Below, piece by piece: positions 1-9,000 of a stretch of 23,913 nucleotides of DNA (the stretch's first letter is position 1; each line of letters begins with the position of its first letter). This DNA is from Saccoglossus kowalevskii (lineage: Eukaryota > Hemichordata > Enteropneusta > Harrimaniidae). The notes beneath the pieces are model-generated. The model did not search any database. It was given only the letters and a program-made list of their open reading frames with translations, and had not been told where the DNA came from. The stretch covers positions 162,174-186,086 of the forward strand of contig NW_003134842.1 of assembly GCF_000003605.2 (NCBI RefSeq), given 5' to 3'. A program made the position numbers and the translations under genes.

Positions 1-655
1 GAACAAATCTGAGAGAGGTCCACATGTAGTACCTATATATGTAGTATCAAAGCGATTGGACTTGCGGTTTTTAACAAGAAGTCGAAAATATCACTTTTCA
101 CCAAAAATGACAAAAATATTCACCAAAATTAGAGAATTAAAGATATCATTACAAAATCAACAAATCTGAGAGAGGTCCACATGTAGTACCTATATATGTA
201 ATATCAAAGCAATTGCACTTGCGGTTTTTAACAAGAAGTCGAAAATATCACTTTTTACCAAAAATGACAAAAATATTCACCAAAATTAGAGAATTAAAGA
301 TATCATTACAAAATGAACAAATCTGAGAGAGGTTCACATGTAGTACCTATATATGTAATATCAAAGCAATTGCACTTGCGGTTTTTAACAAGAAGTCGAA
401 AATATCACTTTTTACCAAAAATGACAAAAATATTCACCAAAATTAGAGAATTGAAGATATCAACATGAAATGAACAAACCTAAGAGAGGTCTACCCAAGG
501 TACATATACACCAAGTATCAAAGCATTCAGGCTTGTAGTTTTCAAGAAGAAGTCGAAAAAGTAAAACATTGACACGGACGACGACGACGGACGACACCGG
601 ACAATCACTCGTATGATAAGCTCCGCTCGACAAAGTCGACAGCGGAGCTAAAAAT
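1..655 (+). repeat. 157-bp tandem-repeat element with terminal hairpin (pearl/Helitron-like)
   Basis: Units begin at 1, 158, 315 and 472, an exact 157-bp period. The first three are nearly identical; the fourth diverges after about 60 bases. It leads into a GAC/ACGG-rich tract (about 570-600), then a hairpin at 619-649 (arms AGCTCCGCT and AGCGGAGCT, plus a CGAC/GTCG inner stem). A core repeat array, then a microsatellite, then a terminal hairpin recalls the non-autonomous 'pearl' (CvA-type) elements of bivalves, later linked to Helitrons; that link is from memory. The left end lies outside the window. An inverted copy with about one core unit lies at 21425-21745. No protein coding is seen. 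Confidence 0.8.
619..649 (+). repeat. terminal hairpin of the 157-bp element
   Basis: AGCTCCGCT pairs with AGCGGAGCT; an adjoining CGAC/GTCG stem closes an AAA loop, with a two-base bulge. The inverted copy at 21431-21460 keeps the same structure with a few changes, so the hairpin is part of the element. A hairpin near the 3' end is a usual Helitron feature. Confidence 0.7.
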
Positions 656-1020
656 ACATATAACTATTGTACCAAATGTGTGGCTGTAAAAATACTAGTT
701 TTGGAAGAGATAGTGTACAATTAATTGTACAACTAATTAATGAATTTTCGCTGAAAAAGCTTTTTGGGTTTTTTTGTATGGAATTTTCTTTTCACTGATT
801 TTTGATGAGTTGAATGTGAGACACAGGAAAAACAAGTATATTTGCTGGATTTTGTATTCCCTGAAGCATCCCTTCAGTGAAAATAGTGAAAATAAATTCC
901 AAGCGGAAATAAAGTATTTTACAGTAGTAATGACATGTTTATGTCTACATATGACCATCACTAAATGTAAAATAAAATAACTAAATTCTGCTTTACCACC
1001 AGAGTAATATGTTAAAACCA
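656..1020. other. AT-rich spacer, no gene seen
   Basis: The short open frames on both strands here are AT-rich and show no recognisable protein. I see no splice-bounded exon. The region joins the 157-bp element to the 62-bp minisatellite. Confidence 0.5.
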
Positions 1021-1391
1021 GGGCTGCTGATATAAGGAAGTACATGTAGTATAAGTTGGAGAGGAGGGATGTTGGTTACACAGGGCTGCTGATATAAGGA
1101 AGTACATGTACTATAAGTTGGAGATGAGGAATGTTGGTTACACAGGGCTGCTGATATAAGGAAGTACATGTACTATAAGTTGGAGACGAGGAATGTTGGT
1201 TACACAGGGCTGCTGATATAAGGAAGTACATGTACTATAAGTTGGAGAGGAGGGATGTTGGTTACACAGGTCTGCTGATATAAGGAAGTACATGTACTAT
1301 AAGTTGGAGAGGAAGGATGTTGGTTTACACAGGGGATGCTGATATAAGGAAGTACATGTACTATAAGTTGGAGACGAGGGATGTTGGTTAA
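1021..1391 (+). repeat. 62-bp minisatellite, six copies
   Basis: Units start at 1021, 1083, 1145, 1207, 1269 and 1332 (the last shifted one base by an insertion). Each carries GGGCTGCTGATATAAGGAAG, the palindrome GTACATGTAC (GTACATGTAG in the first unit), then ATAAGTTGGAGA and a variable GAGGAGGGATG-type block. Copies differ by only a few bases. Because 62 is not a multiple of three, the minus-strand open frame across it (1200-1421) changes frame between units and is not a protein repeat. Confidence 0.92.
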
Positions 1392-2395
1392 AAATGTTAA
1401 CCTGAGTGCAAAAACAGGCACAAACGCTTGACACTGGCTAAGAACAGTTAATAAATCTGCTCCATTTTTATAACCTAGTCCACCTTAGCACAGAAATGAA
1501 CAAATTTATTGACATTTTAAAAAATCACGACAAAATTAAGAAAAAATGATAAATTTTGTTTATCTAAATCAGAGAATCATTTCAAAGCGAATGAGAAAAA
1601 TATGTTTTGAAGACAAAAAATAGAATTAAGACAATACATTTTTTTTAAAAAGTATGACTAAAATAAGAAAAACAGAAAAGCCCAATAAGATGTTATTTTA
1701 ATCAGATTGATTCTTTATATAATTATTGCCATGTGCTTTCTCTGGTAAATAAAGAATGCGAACACTACCACAAGTGAGTTGGTCAGAATATTACAAATAT
1801 ATAGGCCTTTAAATTTGTCAGTTGTGGATTATACCAGCAATGTTCAAATTTTAATGCGTTTACATTGGTTCGGCGGTCACACGGGCAATGGCAGTCAGAT
1901 TGCAAGTCCAAGAAGAAGGATATAAACATCCTGCAGGAAATGTGGCGGTGAACTTAGCGCTATTATTTGTAAACGACGGCTACAGTCCCCTACCCCTATT
2001 ACAGCTCCCTGCCCTATTTAAATTAAAAGCCGAGACGTACTCCGTCACGGACGAATGACAATGTCTGAGACCCCGGACAACATATAGTGAAAGTGTGTTG
2101 CGTGCTGATATTAATTGTACGTGAAAAAACCAAAACAAAACGATACTTCCTCGTGATGATTCATGACGCCCCCATTCTCGATATTCCCTCATTTGTAAAT
2201 AAACTTTATTGCCAATTCAGTACACGAATGCCCACGAATACAACGTTTGTGTCAGGGATTGTGATGAGAGTTTTCAAGGCGTGGGGATACTTGCTGTCAG
2301 CGAAAACTATTTATTCGTATTGACAGAAACGTGCGAAGCATGTAAACAAAGTTTAACAAGGTAACTAGTGATCAGACTTTCGCCATCACTCGATC
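1392..2395. other. spacer or intron; no firm gene, one 56-codon open frame
   Basis: 1392-1860 is AT-rich with nothing recognisable. An open frame with ATG at 1888-1890 and stop at 2056-2058 would give 56 residues with no known motif. If the ANKS1-like call at 2402-2499 is right, this whole stretch is in its first intron. I found no second ankyrin exon here on the minus strand. Confidence 0.4.
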
Positions 2396-2401
2396 GCTCA
2401 C

Positions 2402-2499
2402 CTCTCTAAAAGTCCAGACTTCTTCGGTGTCAAAATCTTCTCAACGACAGCTAAGTTTCCTTTTCGGGCAGCTTCCAGGAGATCGTGTTCTTTCCCCAT
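2402..2499 (-). CDS. first coding exon of an ANKS1A/ANKS1B-like ankyrin-repeat protein (partial)
   Basis: On the minus strand, ATG at 2499-2497 opens 32 codons plus two bases (AG), followed by a consensus donor GTGAGC (2401-2396). The peptide starts MGKEHDLLEAARKGN, continues with LAVVEKIL, and ends in KKSGLLE. This matches the N terminus of vertebrate ANKS1A/ANKS1B, recalled as MGK-(D/E)-(Q/E)-ELLEAAR-x-G followed by VEKLL, which leads into the ankyrin repeats. Those proteins have ankyrin repeats, two SAM domains and a PTB domain, and act as adaptors in receptor tyrosine kinase and synaptic signalling. Only this exon is visible; the rest must lie to the left, outside the window. A generic ankyrin-protein first exon is the main alternative. 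Confidence 0.72.
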
Positions 2500-2542
2500 A
2501 CCTAAAGTGTCATGTCGAAAATAGGCCGGGGATATTGAAGAA

Positions 2543-2603
2543 TATATAAAACGTCAAACGTGTACGCGGAAGCTAAATCGAAGTAGACAAGGCGGCCATG
2601 TTG
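2543..2603. promoter_or_regulatory. candidate promoter of the ANKS1-like gene: TATA-like box and YY1-like site
   Basis: TATATAAAA (2543-2551, plus orientation) lies 44 bases upstream of the minus-strand ATG, and GCCATGTTG (2595-2603) fits the YY1 consensus GCCATNTT. The region is richer in CG than its surroundings. The TATA box faces away from the ANKS1-like gene, so it could also drive a divergent plus-strand transcript. This rests on motifs only. Confidence 0.35.
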
Positions 2604-5050
2604 ATTCCACTATGCTGCATTGGGACGGCCTTCAAAAGGTCCGGATGGCCCGGATGAGGGTCGCCTCCTTGATTTCTAGACAAAAGAACAACAACCAGTG
2701 TGACCCACGTCCTGTGTTGTATACAAATATGTTTACAACTATTTAAAAATACCGACCGATTTATGAGACACACGGCCACAAGGCAATTAATTGTGGGAAA
2801 CTTCTTGAACTAAGTTTGGTACAAAACGAAGTTTGTTGTCGCAGTCCGGCGAAGTGGCCACAGAAATTCTGCGCACCGAATGCCTCGAATTTATTTGTTT
2901 GAAATCGCCCACATTATAAAAAGCTGATCGGTTATCTTTATTCATAAACGGAGTAGTAACATGAGTTTTATTGATTTTAATTACATGATTGTTCATAATA
3001 ATAATAGTTTGAATTATTTCATATTTTATTTGACTAGTATATATTACACAATGGAACCGTTGAGGGAAGTGATATGAAGAGACTTTCAATACGACAAACC
3101 TTCCAGTCATGCAAGGTTTAACACATTTCATGAAATAAAGTTAAAATCGCGATGGCTATATACGTCCATGAAACTTTTGGTGCAACAAACTTTATAAACA
3201 CCGGTGAGGGCGCCCTTCATTGAGATGCGCGACAGTGCTGTGGCCATCCAGAAAGACTGGTCAAACTAGCGACAATACTCAAAACTCTGCGTTAAAGACA
3301 AGTATAGATGCTATGTTTAGAAAACTATTTAACACGACTGATCCCGATCCGCGGTGTAGAATGTACAATGAAGTCAGAAAACAGCGCTTACTGTGCAATC
3401 TATGGGGTCGCATTAATAAACAGATTTTTGGTTTATTACATAAAATAACCGGAACTTTGGTATGTACATTTTTGTATTAATCATTGTAATCTTTGATCTG
3501 AAAATAATAAATTCATTTCAATTCATTAATACACAGAAATGTAATCCAACAATACGTTCGATAATCTGACCTAGTCTTAGTAACGGACAATATGTCCTGT
3601 ATATTGCGTTTTTGCATATATTTATAGTATACATGTACACCAATCTGATTAAAACAAGATTCAAGTTTGTATGTTATTAATTCTTATTTTTTCATATATT
3701 TAGTTTTAATTATTTATATTAATTTGATAGCACTTTTATGTTAATAATTTCGGAAATGTCTGGAAGAGAGATCCAATTTCACGTGTTCTCCTACAAGTTT
3801 TCTGCTCTGTTTTTCATTCAGATGTTTCCTATGTTGAATGGTATTGTATAATATGAAGATGTAAAACTCCAATTCAAAGTACTTATTAAATTCGGTTGGT
3901 TATTCAGCTTGTACGTTTCATTGACTGGAGCCAGCATCGCATTGTCTGTGTGTTAGATCCGAAACACGGACCCAATTACGAAGGGGGTTGCTGATTTAGG
4001 TGAGAGGAGTTGGGCGGTAATGTTATTTAAATGTACATGTAAATGTACAAAAATATTTTGCTACTACATGTACCACAAATATCTACCACCAAGATTATTT
4101 TCTTTGATGTATAAGTTCCAGAATCATTCCCCGCTGTGTAGCATTGAAAGCTAGGACATATTTAAATCTTATACAGCCCTCGATATTTTCGCAGTTATCA
4201 TCACCAGTGTTATGTTTTAATTTTTTTTTATAAGATCCCAATATGTGTTTGGGCTAGAGTACATCTTTTTTATTGGCGGCTTTAAAAGTATCGTTAGACT
4301 TCGTAGTTTCGTTTCGGACTACAGCCTGTTATGGTCGTCGTGATGAATTACAGCGGATTCGCCATGCCACCTGGTTAAAGCAATTAGGTCCAAACAATTC
4401 ATGGATTTCGTCTTTGGTATTTCATTCCGTTTTTTTTATTTTGATAATTGTTTTCAAGTATTCGTTTCTGTTTTATAAAGACCGCCTAAGTGTGAAATAC
4501 GGACTGTGTCGATCATTTACGTTTATTTGTATGAGCCCAGCATCAGAAAAGTATGATGGTGTTAGCGAACACCCAGGCTTTGAAACATGAACAACCTATG
4601 CCCGCCAGTTTTCGGGACGGGTGGAGTGGGAAGTCAGTAGTACCAGTATACCCGTCGCAAAGATGAAATAAAACAAAAAGATGCTATATATAATATAATA
4701 TTTTATTGAAAAAACACAAGCAAACAAGAGACTGTATGCAAAGCTGGGCAAGTAAGACTGGTCTTACTTAGGAATACGTTTTATTTGGCGGAACGAAGCG
4801 GAAACCACAATTATTACGGAGACCAGTGTTATTGAACTCTAAATTGTCGATTGTCGTGTCGATTGCGGTCAGAATCACAGTAATTTGCAGATTTTCATCT
4901 TTGACGTCACCAATGAATTGTAGCGAATTTCTTATTTTTGTTTTTCATTTGCATCAAAATAATGGAACTTAAATGTGAACCATAATTCAAGTTAATTACA
5001 ACCACTCAATCGAATAATTATAACAAAAACCAATGTTAAATGCTATACTG
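2604..5050. other. intergenic stretch with two orphan open frames
   Basis: No recognised gene. An 86-codon plus-strand frame (3220-3480, no ATG at its start) is followed 25 bases later by AATAAA (3506-3511), so it could be the 3' end of a transcript; its peptide (with LCNLWGRINKQIFGLLHKI) is unfamiliar. A second frame (4273-4590, also without ATG at its start) has a hydrophobic stretch near its middle and no recognised domain. The 114-codon minus-strand frame at 2787-3131 is AT-driven and unconvincing. The rest is AT-rich. Confidence 0.4.
3506..3511 (+). terminator. candidate poly(A) signal AATAAA
   Basis: AATAAA lies 25 bases after the stop of the open frame at 3220-3480. The position suits a 3' end, but the hexamer is frequent by chance in AT-rich DNA. 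Confidence 0.25.
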
Positions 5051-5053
5051 GGA

Positions 5054-5220
5054 TCAGTGCTTGACTCTGTCTCTGAATTCTTTAAGTTTGCGTTTCTTTG
5101 CATTCTGTCTGCTTTCTTTCTCTTTCTCTTTTTTTCTAGCACCTACATCCCTCCCACTAAATATTTGATTTAGCTTGGCATGTTTTCTCAAGTAAATCTT
5201 GTGCGGATATTTCAAAACCA
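5054..5220 (-). CDS. last coding exon of an unrecognised Lys/Glu-rich protein (partial)
   Basis: On the minus strand a good acceptor (TATTTGCAG, AG ending at 5221) is followed by two bases and then 54 codons and TGA (5056-5054). The residues begin VLKYPHKIYLRKHAKLNQIF, continue SGRDVGARKK, then run through a charged stretch with EKEKESRQNAKKRK to KEFRDRVKH at the C terminus. The composition is protein-like, with a basic nuclear or nucleolar flavour. In the same frame a TAA lies just upstream of the acceptor (15-13 bases before the exon), so this must be joined by splicing or be a remnant. I do not recognise the family and did not find the preceding exon before P450-A begins. It could be a processed or decayed fragment. 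Confidence 0.5.
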
Positions 5221-5232
5221 CTGCAAATACTT

Positions 5233-6020
5233 ACGATAGGTAGCATCGTGTGAATGAACAATGCAAATAAACAGAGGGGGCGAATTGTGATTCACTATAG
5301 CGCTAAACCCTATGCCATAGTGGCAATTTTTACTTGAAAATTGCTTCGAATGCTTATAACTAAGGCTACAATTCACCCCAGAGAGCAGCGAGACAAGGAT
5401 GTAATCTCAGTCCACAGATTTTTAATTTATCAGTTGACGGTAACAGTGACAGTGCAAAAATATCTGTTTATCTATATTGTAATGAAAATTATAACAAATG
5501 AGTAGCACGACCGATCGAAACATTATTAATGTTATTAACATTCAGAAAAGAACACTAATAGCGCCCTCTTGGATTGTTTTATCGAATCAGGTGTTGAACA
5601 ATGTTGTGAATTATCAGCAAGCTTCTTAAATTGTTGTATTTGCTAACAATTTGCCAGTTCTGACATACAGTTCACGAAATATATTCATTTTAAAACAACT
5701 ATACCTAACATGGAATTTAAGACATACTAGAACTCCGCCCAGTGGCCTCACAAATCATTAAATTTGTATGTTTCATAAACTGATTTGCTTAATTAATGAG
5801 ATTGTCTGAGAAATGCTAACAGAAATCAATGGATTTTTACGCAATATTATGTGCGAAGGCATTTTGTATCATGAAGTCTCAGGCTGCAGTAATTGGATTT
5901 GTGAATTTCGTCTTTAATCTCAAGTGAATACAAGCAATTTAAGCTAACAGCTAAAATGTCACCCGACTGTGCTATCCGAGAAGCTACCATCAAAATCATA
6001 TCCGTACACAAAGTCATAAC
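5233..6020. other. upstream region of P450-A, no gene seen
   Basis: AT-rich sequence with no exon I can support on either strand. The minus-strand frame at 5847-6092 overlaps the first P450 exon and has no recognisable content. The distal promoter of P450-A presumably lies here. Confidence 0.45.
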
Positions 6021-6021
6021 A

Positions 6022-6030
6022 TGACCTTGA
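6022..6030 (-). promoter_or_regulatory. NR5A/ERR-type nuclear receptor half-site TCAAGGTCA
   Basis: The plus strand reads TGACCTTGA, the exact complement of TCAAGGTCA, the extended half-site bound by monomeric NR5A (SF-1/FTZ-F1) and ERR receptors. It ends 36 bases before the P450-A start codon. SF-1 controls mitochondrial steroidogenic P450 genes in vertebrates, which makes the position suggestive. P450-B has no match in the 150 bases before its start. A nine-base match can occur by chance, and the transcription start is unknown. Confidence 0.35.
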
Positions 6031-6066
6031 ACTATATGTAGACAGGTTAACTGGATTGTGTACAAC

Positions 6067-9000
6067 ATGGCTGCAAGCAGATTGTTTGTCACTCGGTGTG
6101 TGTCACCGGCTTCACGGCTGCAGATCCTTTCTACGTCTAGACCAACTCTTCAGATCTCCACTCAACCCGCCACCGGGCAGGATTTCTCTCTCCTGGAAGC
6201 GAAACCTTTTGAGAGCATACCAGGTCCGCCAAGAAACATCCTTACGACAATTAAATCAACATACGACATGTTAGTCAGTGGAACTATCCGAAAACCATGG
6301 GTGTTATTCAAAGAGTTGCATGACGAATACGGCGATATTGTTTACAGCGGTTTTGGGTCGTCTTTCGAATCTGTTTTGTTGTTGGACCCGAAAGACGTTG
6401 AGAAAGTGCTAAGGAATGAAGGGAAATATCCGCGAAGACTTGAATTCACTCCATGGATAGCATACAGAGAATACAGAGGAAAGGCAAAGGGCGTACTGTT
6501 AACGTAGGTTTGTTTGTTATCACATATCATCGTAGTAAATTATAATATGTTATATCAGGTCTGTGTAATTTATTGACTTTTGAGCTCACGGGGTTGTGCA
6601 CAACATTATTTAGTTGCTGGACCTGGAGATATTTTAAGCGAGATAAAATATGTTAATTCAATATGCGACACACAATTTTATTCAAACAAAACAGGTTCTA
6701 ATTACGTTTATGAACCACTAAAATGAAAGAATTTCCCGAAACACTCTGAAAATACATTTATTTAATTGTGGTCTATGCAACCTGAACATCCAGGATTGCA
6801 GTTGATCTTCAATGCAGGTATAATTATCATGATCATAATCTTGGTTGAATTTACATTTGTCTTCCACATCATACATTCTTCTATCATTTCAGTACGGCCT
6901 GAGTTATTCAGAAGCTTTCTTGTATTATGATACTGCAATGTTAAAACATAAGATACAGTATACACACATACAATACACTGGACGAGAGAACAGAGAACAC
7001 ATTAGTTTGCATGTCGTTGCCGTTATTCGATGTTTGTGTGATATTTTAGTCACTTCTTTTGAAAATTGTCTCTTAAATGAGTCCAAACAATATGAAAGGA
7101 TTTCTTGATCGAAATTTTCCACATTAAAAAACGAGTTTGAAAAGAAATTAAAATACATTTGTAGTTTTGTGCGTATTATTAAAAATGTGTTACCCGCGCT
7201 GAAATTGGACTAACCGAGTTACCGCGAAATAAACAAGACCCGGCTTTCGCGGTAACCCGGCTTTCGCCATTTATACATTCATATTATTTTATTGTAAAAA
7301 GCAACAACAAAAAATAAACAAGAGGCATATGTAAGTCTACGTTGAAAATAAGTTTTGGGGCGTTTAATTCGGTAGTGTAAACTCGGTCAGGAATGATATA
7401 GGCGTACCACGTGTTATTAGTGCATCTCATTACTGCGTTGATGTCATGACATCCGGGATATGTAAATTGCCATATCCTTGCATACGTAATGTAAAAGAAA
7501 ACATCAAACTACAAAGGACATCAAATCTGAGGCTGAGGCCAATAGCCGCCATTTATCAACAACCGTTTTTAATATTTGTTACCGCATAGTGCGAGATCCC
7601 TATGTACTCGTTAGATCTCTAGGTTTCTGATGGCAGTGGAAATTACCAGCCAGCCAGTAATCAACTAGACAGCAAAATATGATATTGCTTCTGCTCAACT
7701 TTATCACTTCCTCCTCAAATTGGTTCGATGATCTGCTAATTTTCCATATTGCCTTTTTAGGGAAGATCAAATCTGGAAACGCAACCGTTTGGCAGTCAGT
7801 AAACGAATGTTACATCCCAAAGAAGTGGTTGAATATGCGCCGACTATTAATTCCGTGGTAACCGACTTTGTAGACAGAATGGAAAGAAAACGTCTCACAG
7901 ATGAAAACTGTGTTGTACATGGCATTGAACAAGATTTGTTCAAGTATGCCATGGATGGTAAGGCTGAATTTCTTTATTAAAGTGATTCCGGTCCACATAA
8001 TACAAATACATGAATACCCTGACGTCCAGTATTTCCTCAATAAATCATATACTTTCTGTTCACAATTTTAGCTGCAGGCAGTGTGTTATTGGATAGTCGA
8101 CTAAAACTGTTAGACGATAATCTCCACATTGAAGAGGAAGCATTTATTGAATCTGTACATGCTATATTCGAAGAGTTTGCGCCGATGATGATGATTCCAA
8201 CAAAATTACATAAGATGCTGAATACTAAATCTTGGAAAAGACACACAAAGGCTTGGGATACCATATTTCATTATGGTACGTTTAGTTGTTTTTTACAGTG
8301 GATATGACATAAGTCCCGAGATTCTATATAGAATTGCAAATTAATGGATCTAATTAATTAAAATGAATTGCAATTTAATTGTATTGAGTCTGAATTGTTG
8401 TCGTCACTATAATGGTTAATTACCTTTGCACATTTAAGCGTATTTAATAAGCTAATTTGCATATTTAATTGATATTAAGTTGATTAAATATACCTCGAAC
8501 CAATACATACTAGTATGCAACGTTACGGTAGTGTTTCGATTCATAATACACTAAATTGAATGTAATTATTTGGTTATACCCAGCATGCTTTGCGACTAGT
8601 CTTTTAGCATGACTTCCTTCTAAGCTAATGTATTTCGTTTTTTTAGCAAAGAAATTGATTGACGACAAAATAAACAGAGTCTATGAAGAGCTAAAAGATG
8701 ACAATCAGACAGAGAAAAAGGCAGATTTTCTGACATACTTAGTTCAGCAAAACAAAATAAGTGTGGAAGAAATATATGCTAATTGTACTGAACTATTGGC
8801 TGCTGCAGTTGATACAGTAAGTTTTTCATGTTTGTCTTAGTCTGTCTGTCTGTAACAAACGAACGGACAAACAAACAAACAAACAAACAAACAAACAAAC
8901 AAACAGACATTCACACAATTAATAAATGTGTAATATGTTGTTAGTATCATGAAAGGAAACCTTGGTTAAATTTATGATTTTACTAATTCAACATTTTCCT

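Noticed and set aside
1021-1391. CRISPR-like regular repeats
   Set aside because: The units are directly adjacent without unique spacers, and the window is plainly animal nuclear DNA.
1200-1421. 73-codon minus-strand open frame with repeated peptide blocks
   Set aside because: It lies in the 62-bp minisatellite. The unit is not a multiple of three, so the repeat is read in shifting frames and the peptide is an artefact.
2787-3131. 114-codon minus-strand ORF
   Set aside because: AT-driven composition, no recognisable domain, and no promoter or splice evidence.
5847-6092. Minus-strand frame overlapping the P450-A start
   Set aside because: It is antisense to exon 1, has no recognisable domain and no conserved counterpart at P450-B.
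6056-6274. Alternative-frame ORF over P450-A exon 1
   Set aside because: The +1 frame with the targeting peptide and IPGPP is the real one, conserved in copy B.
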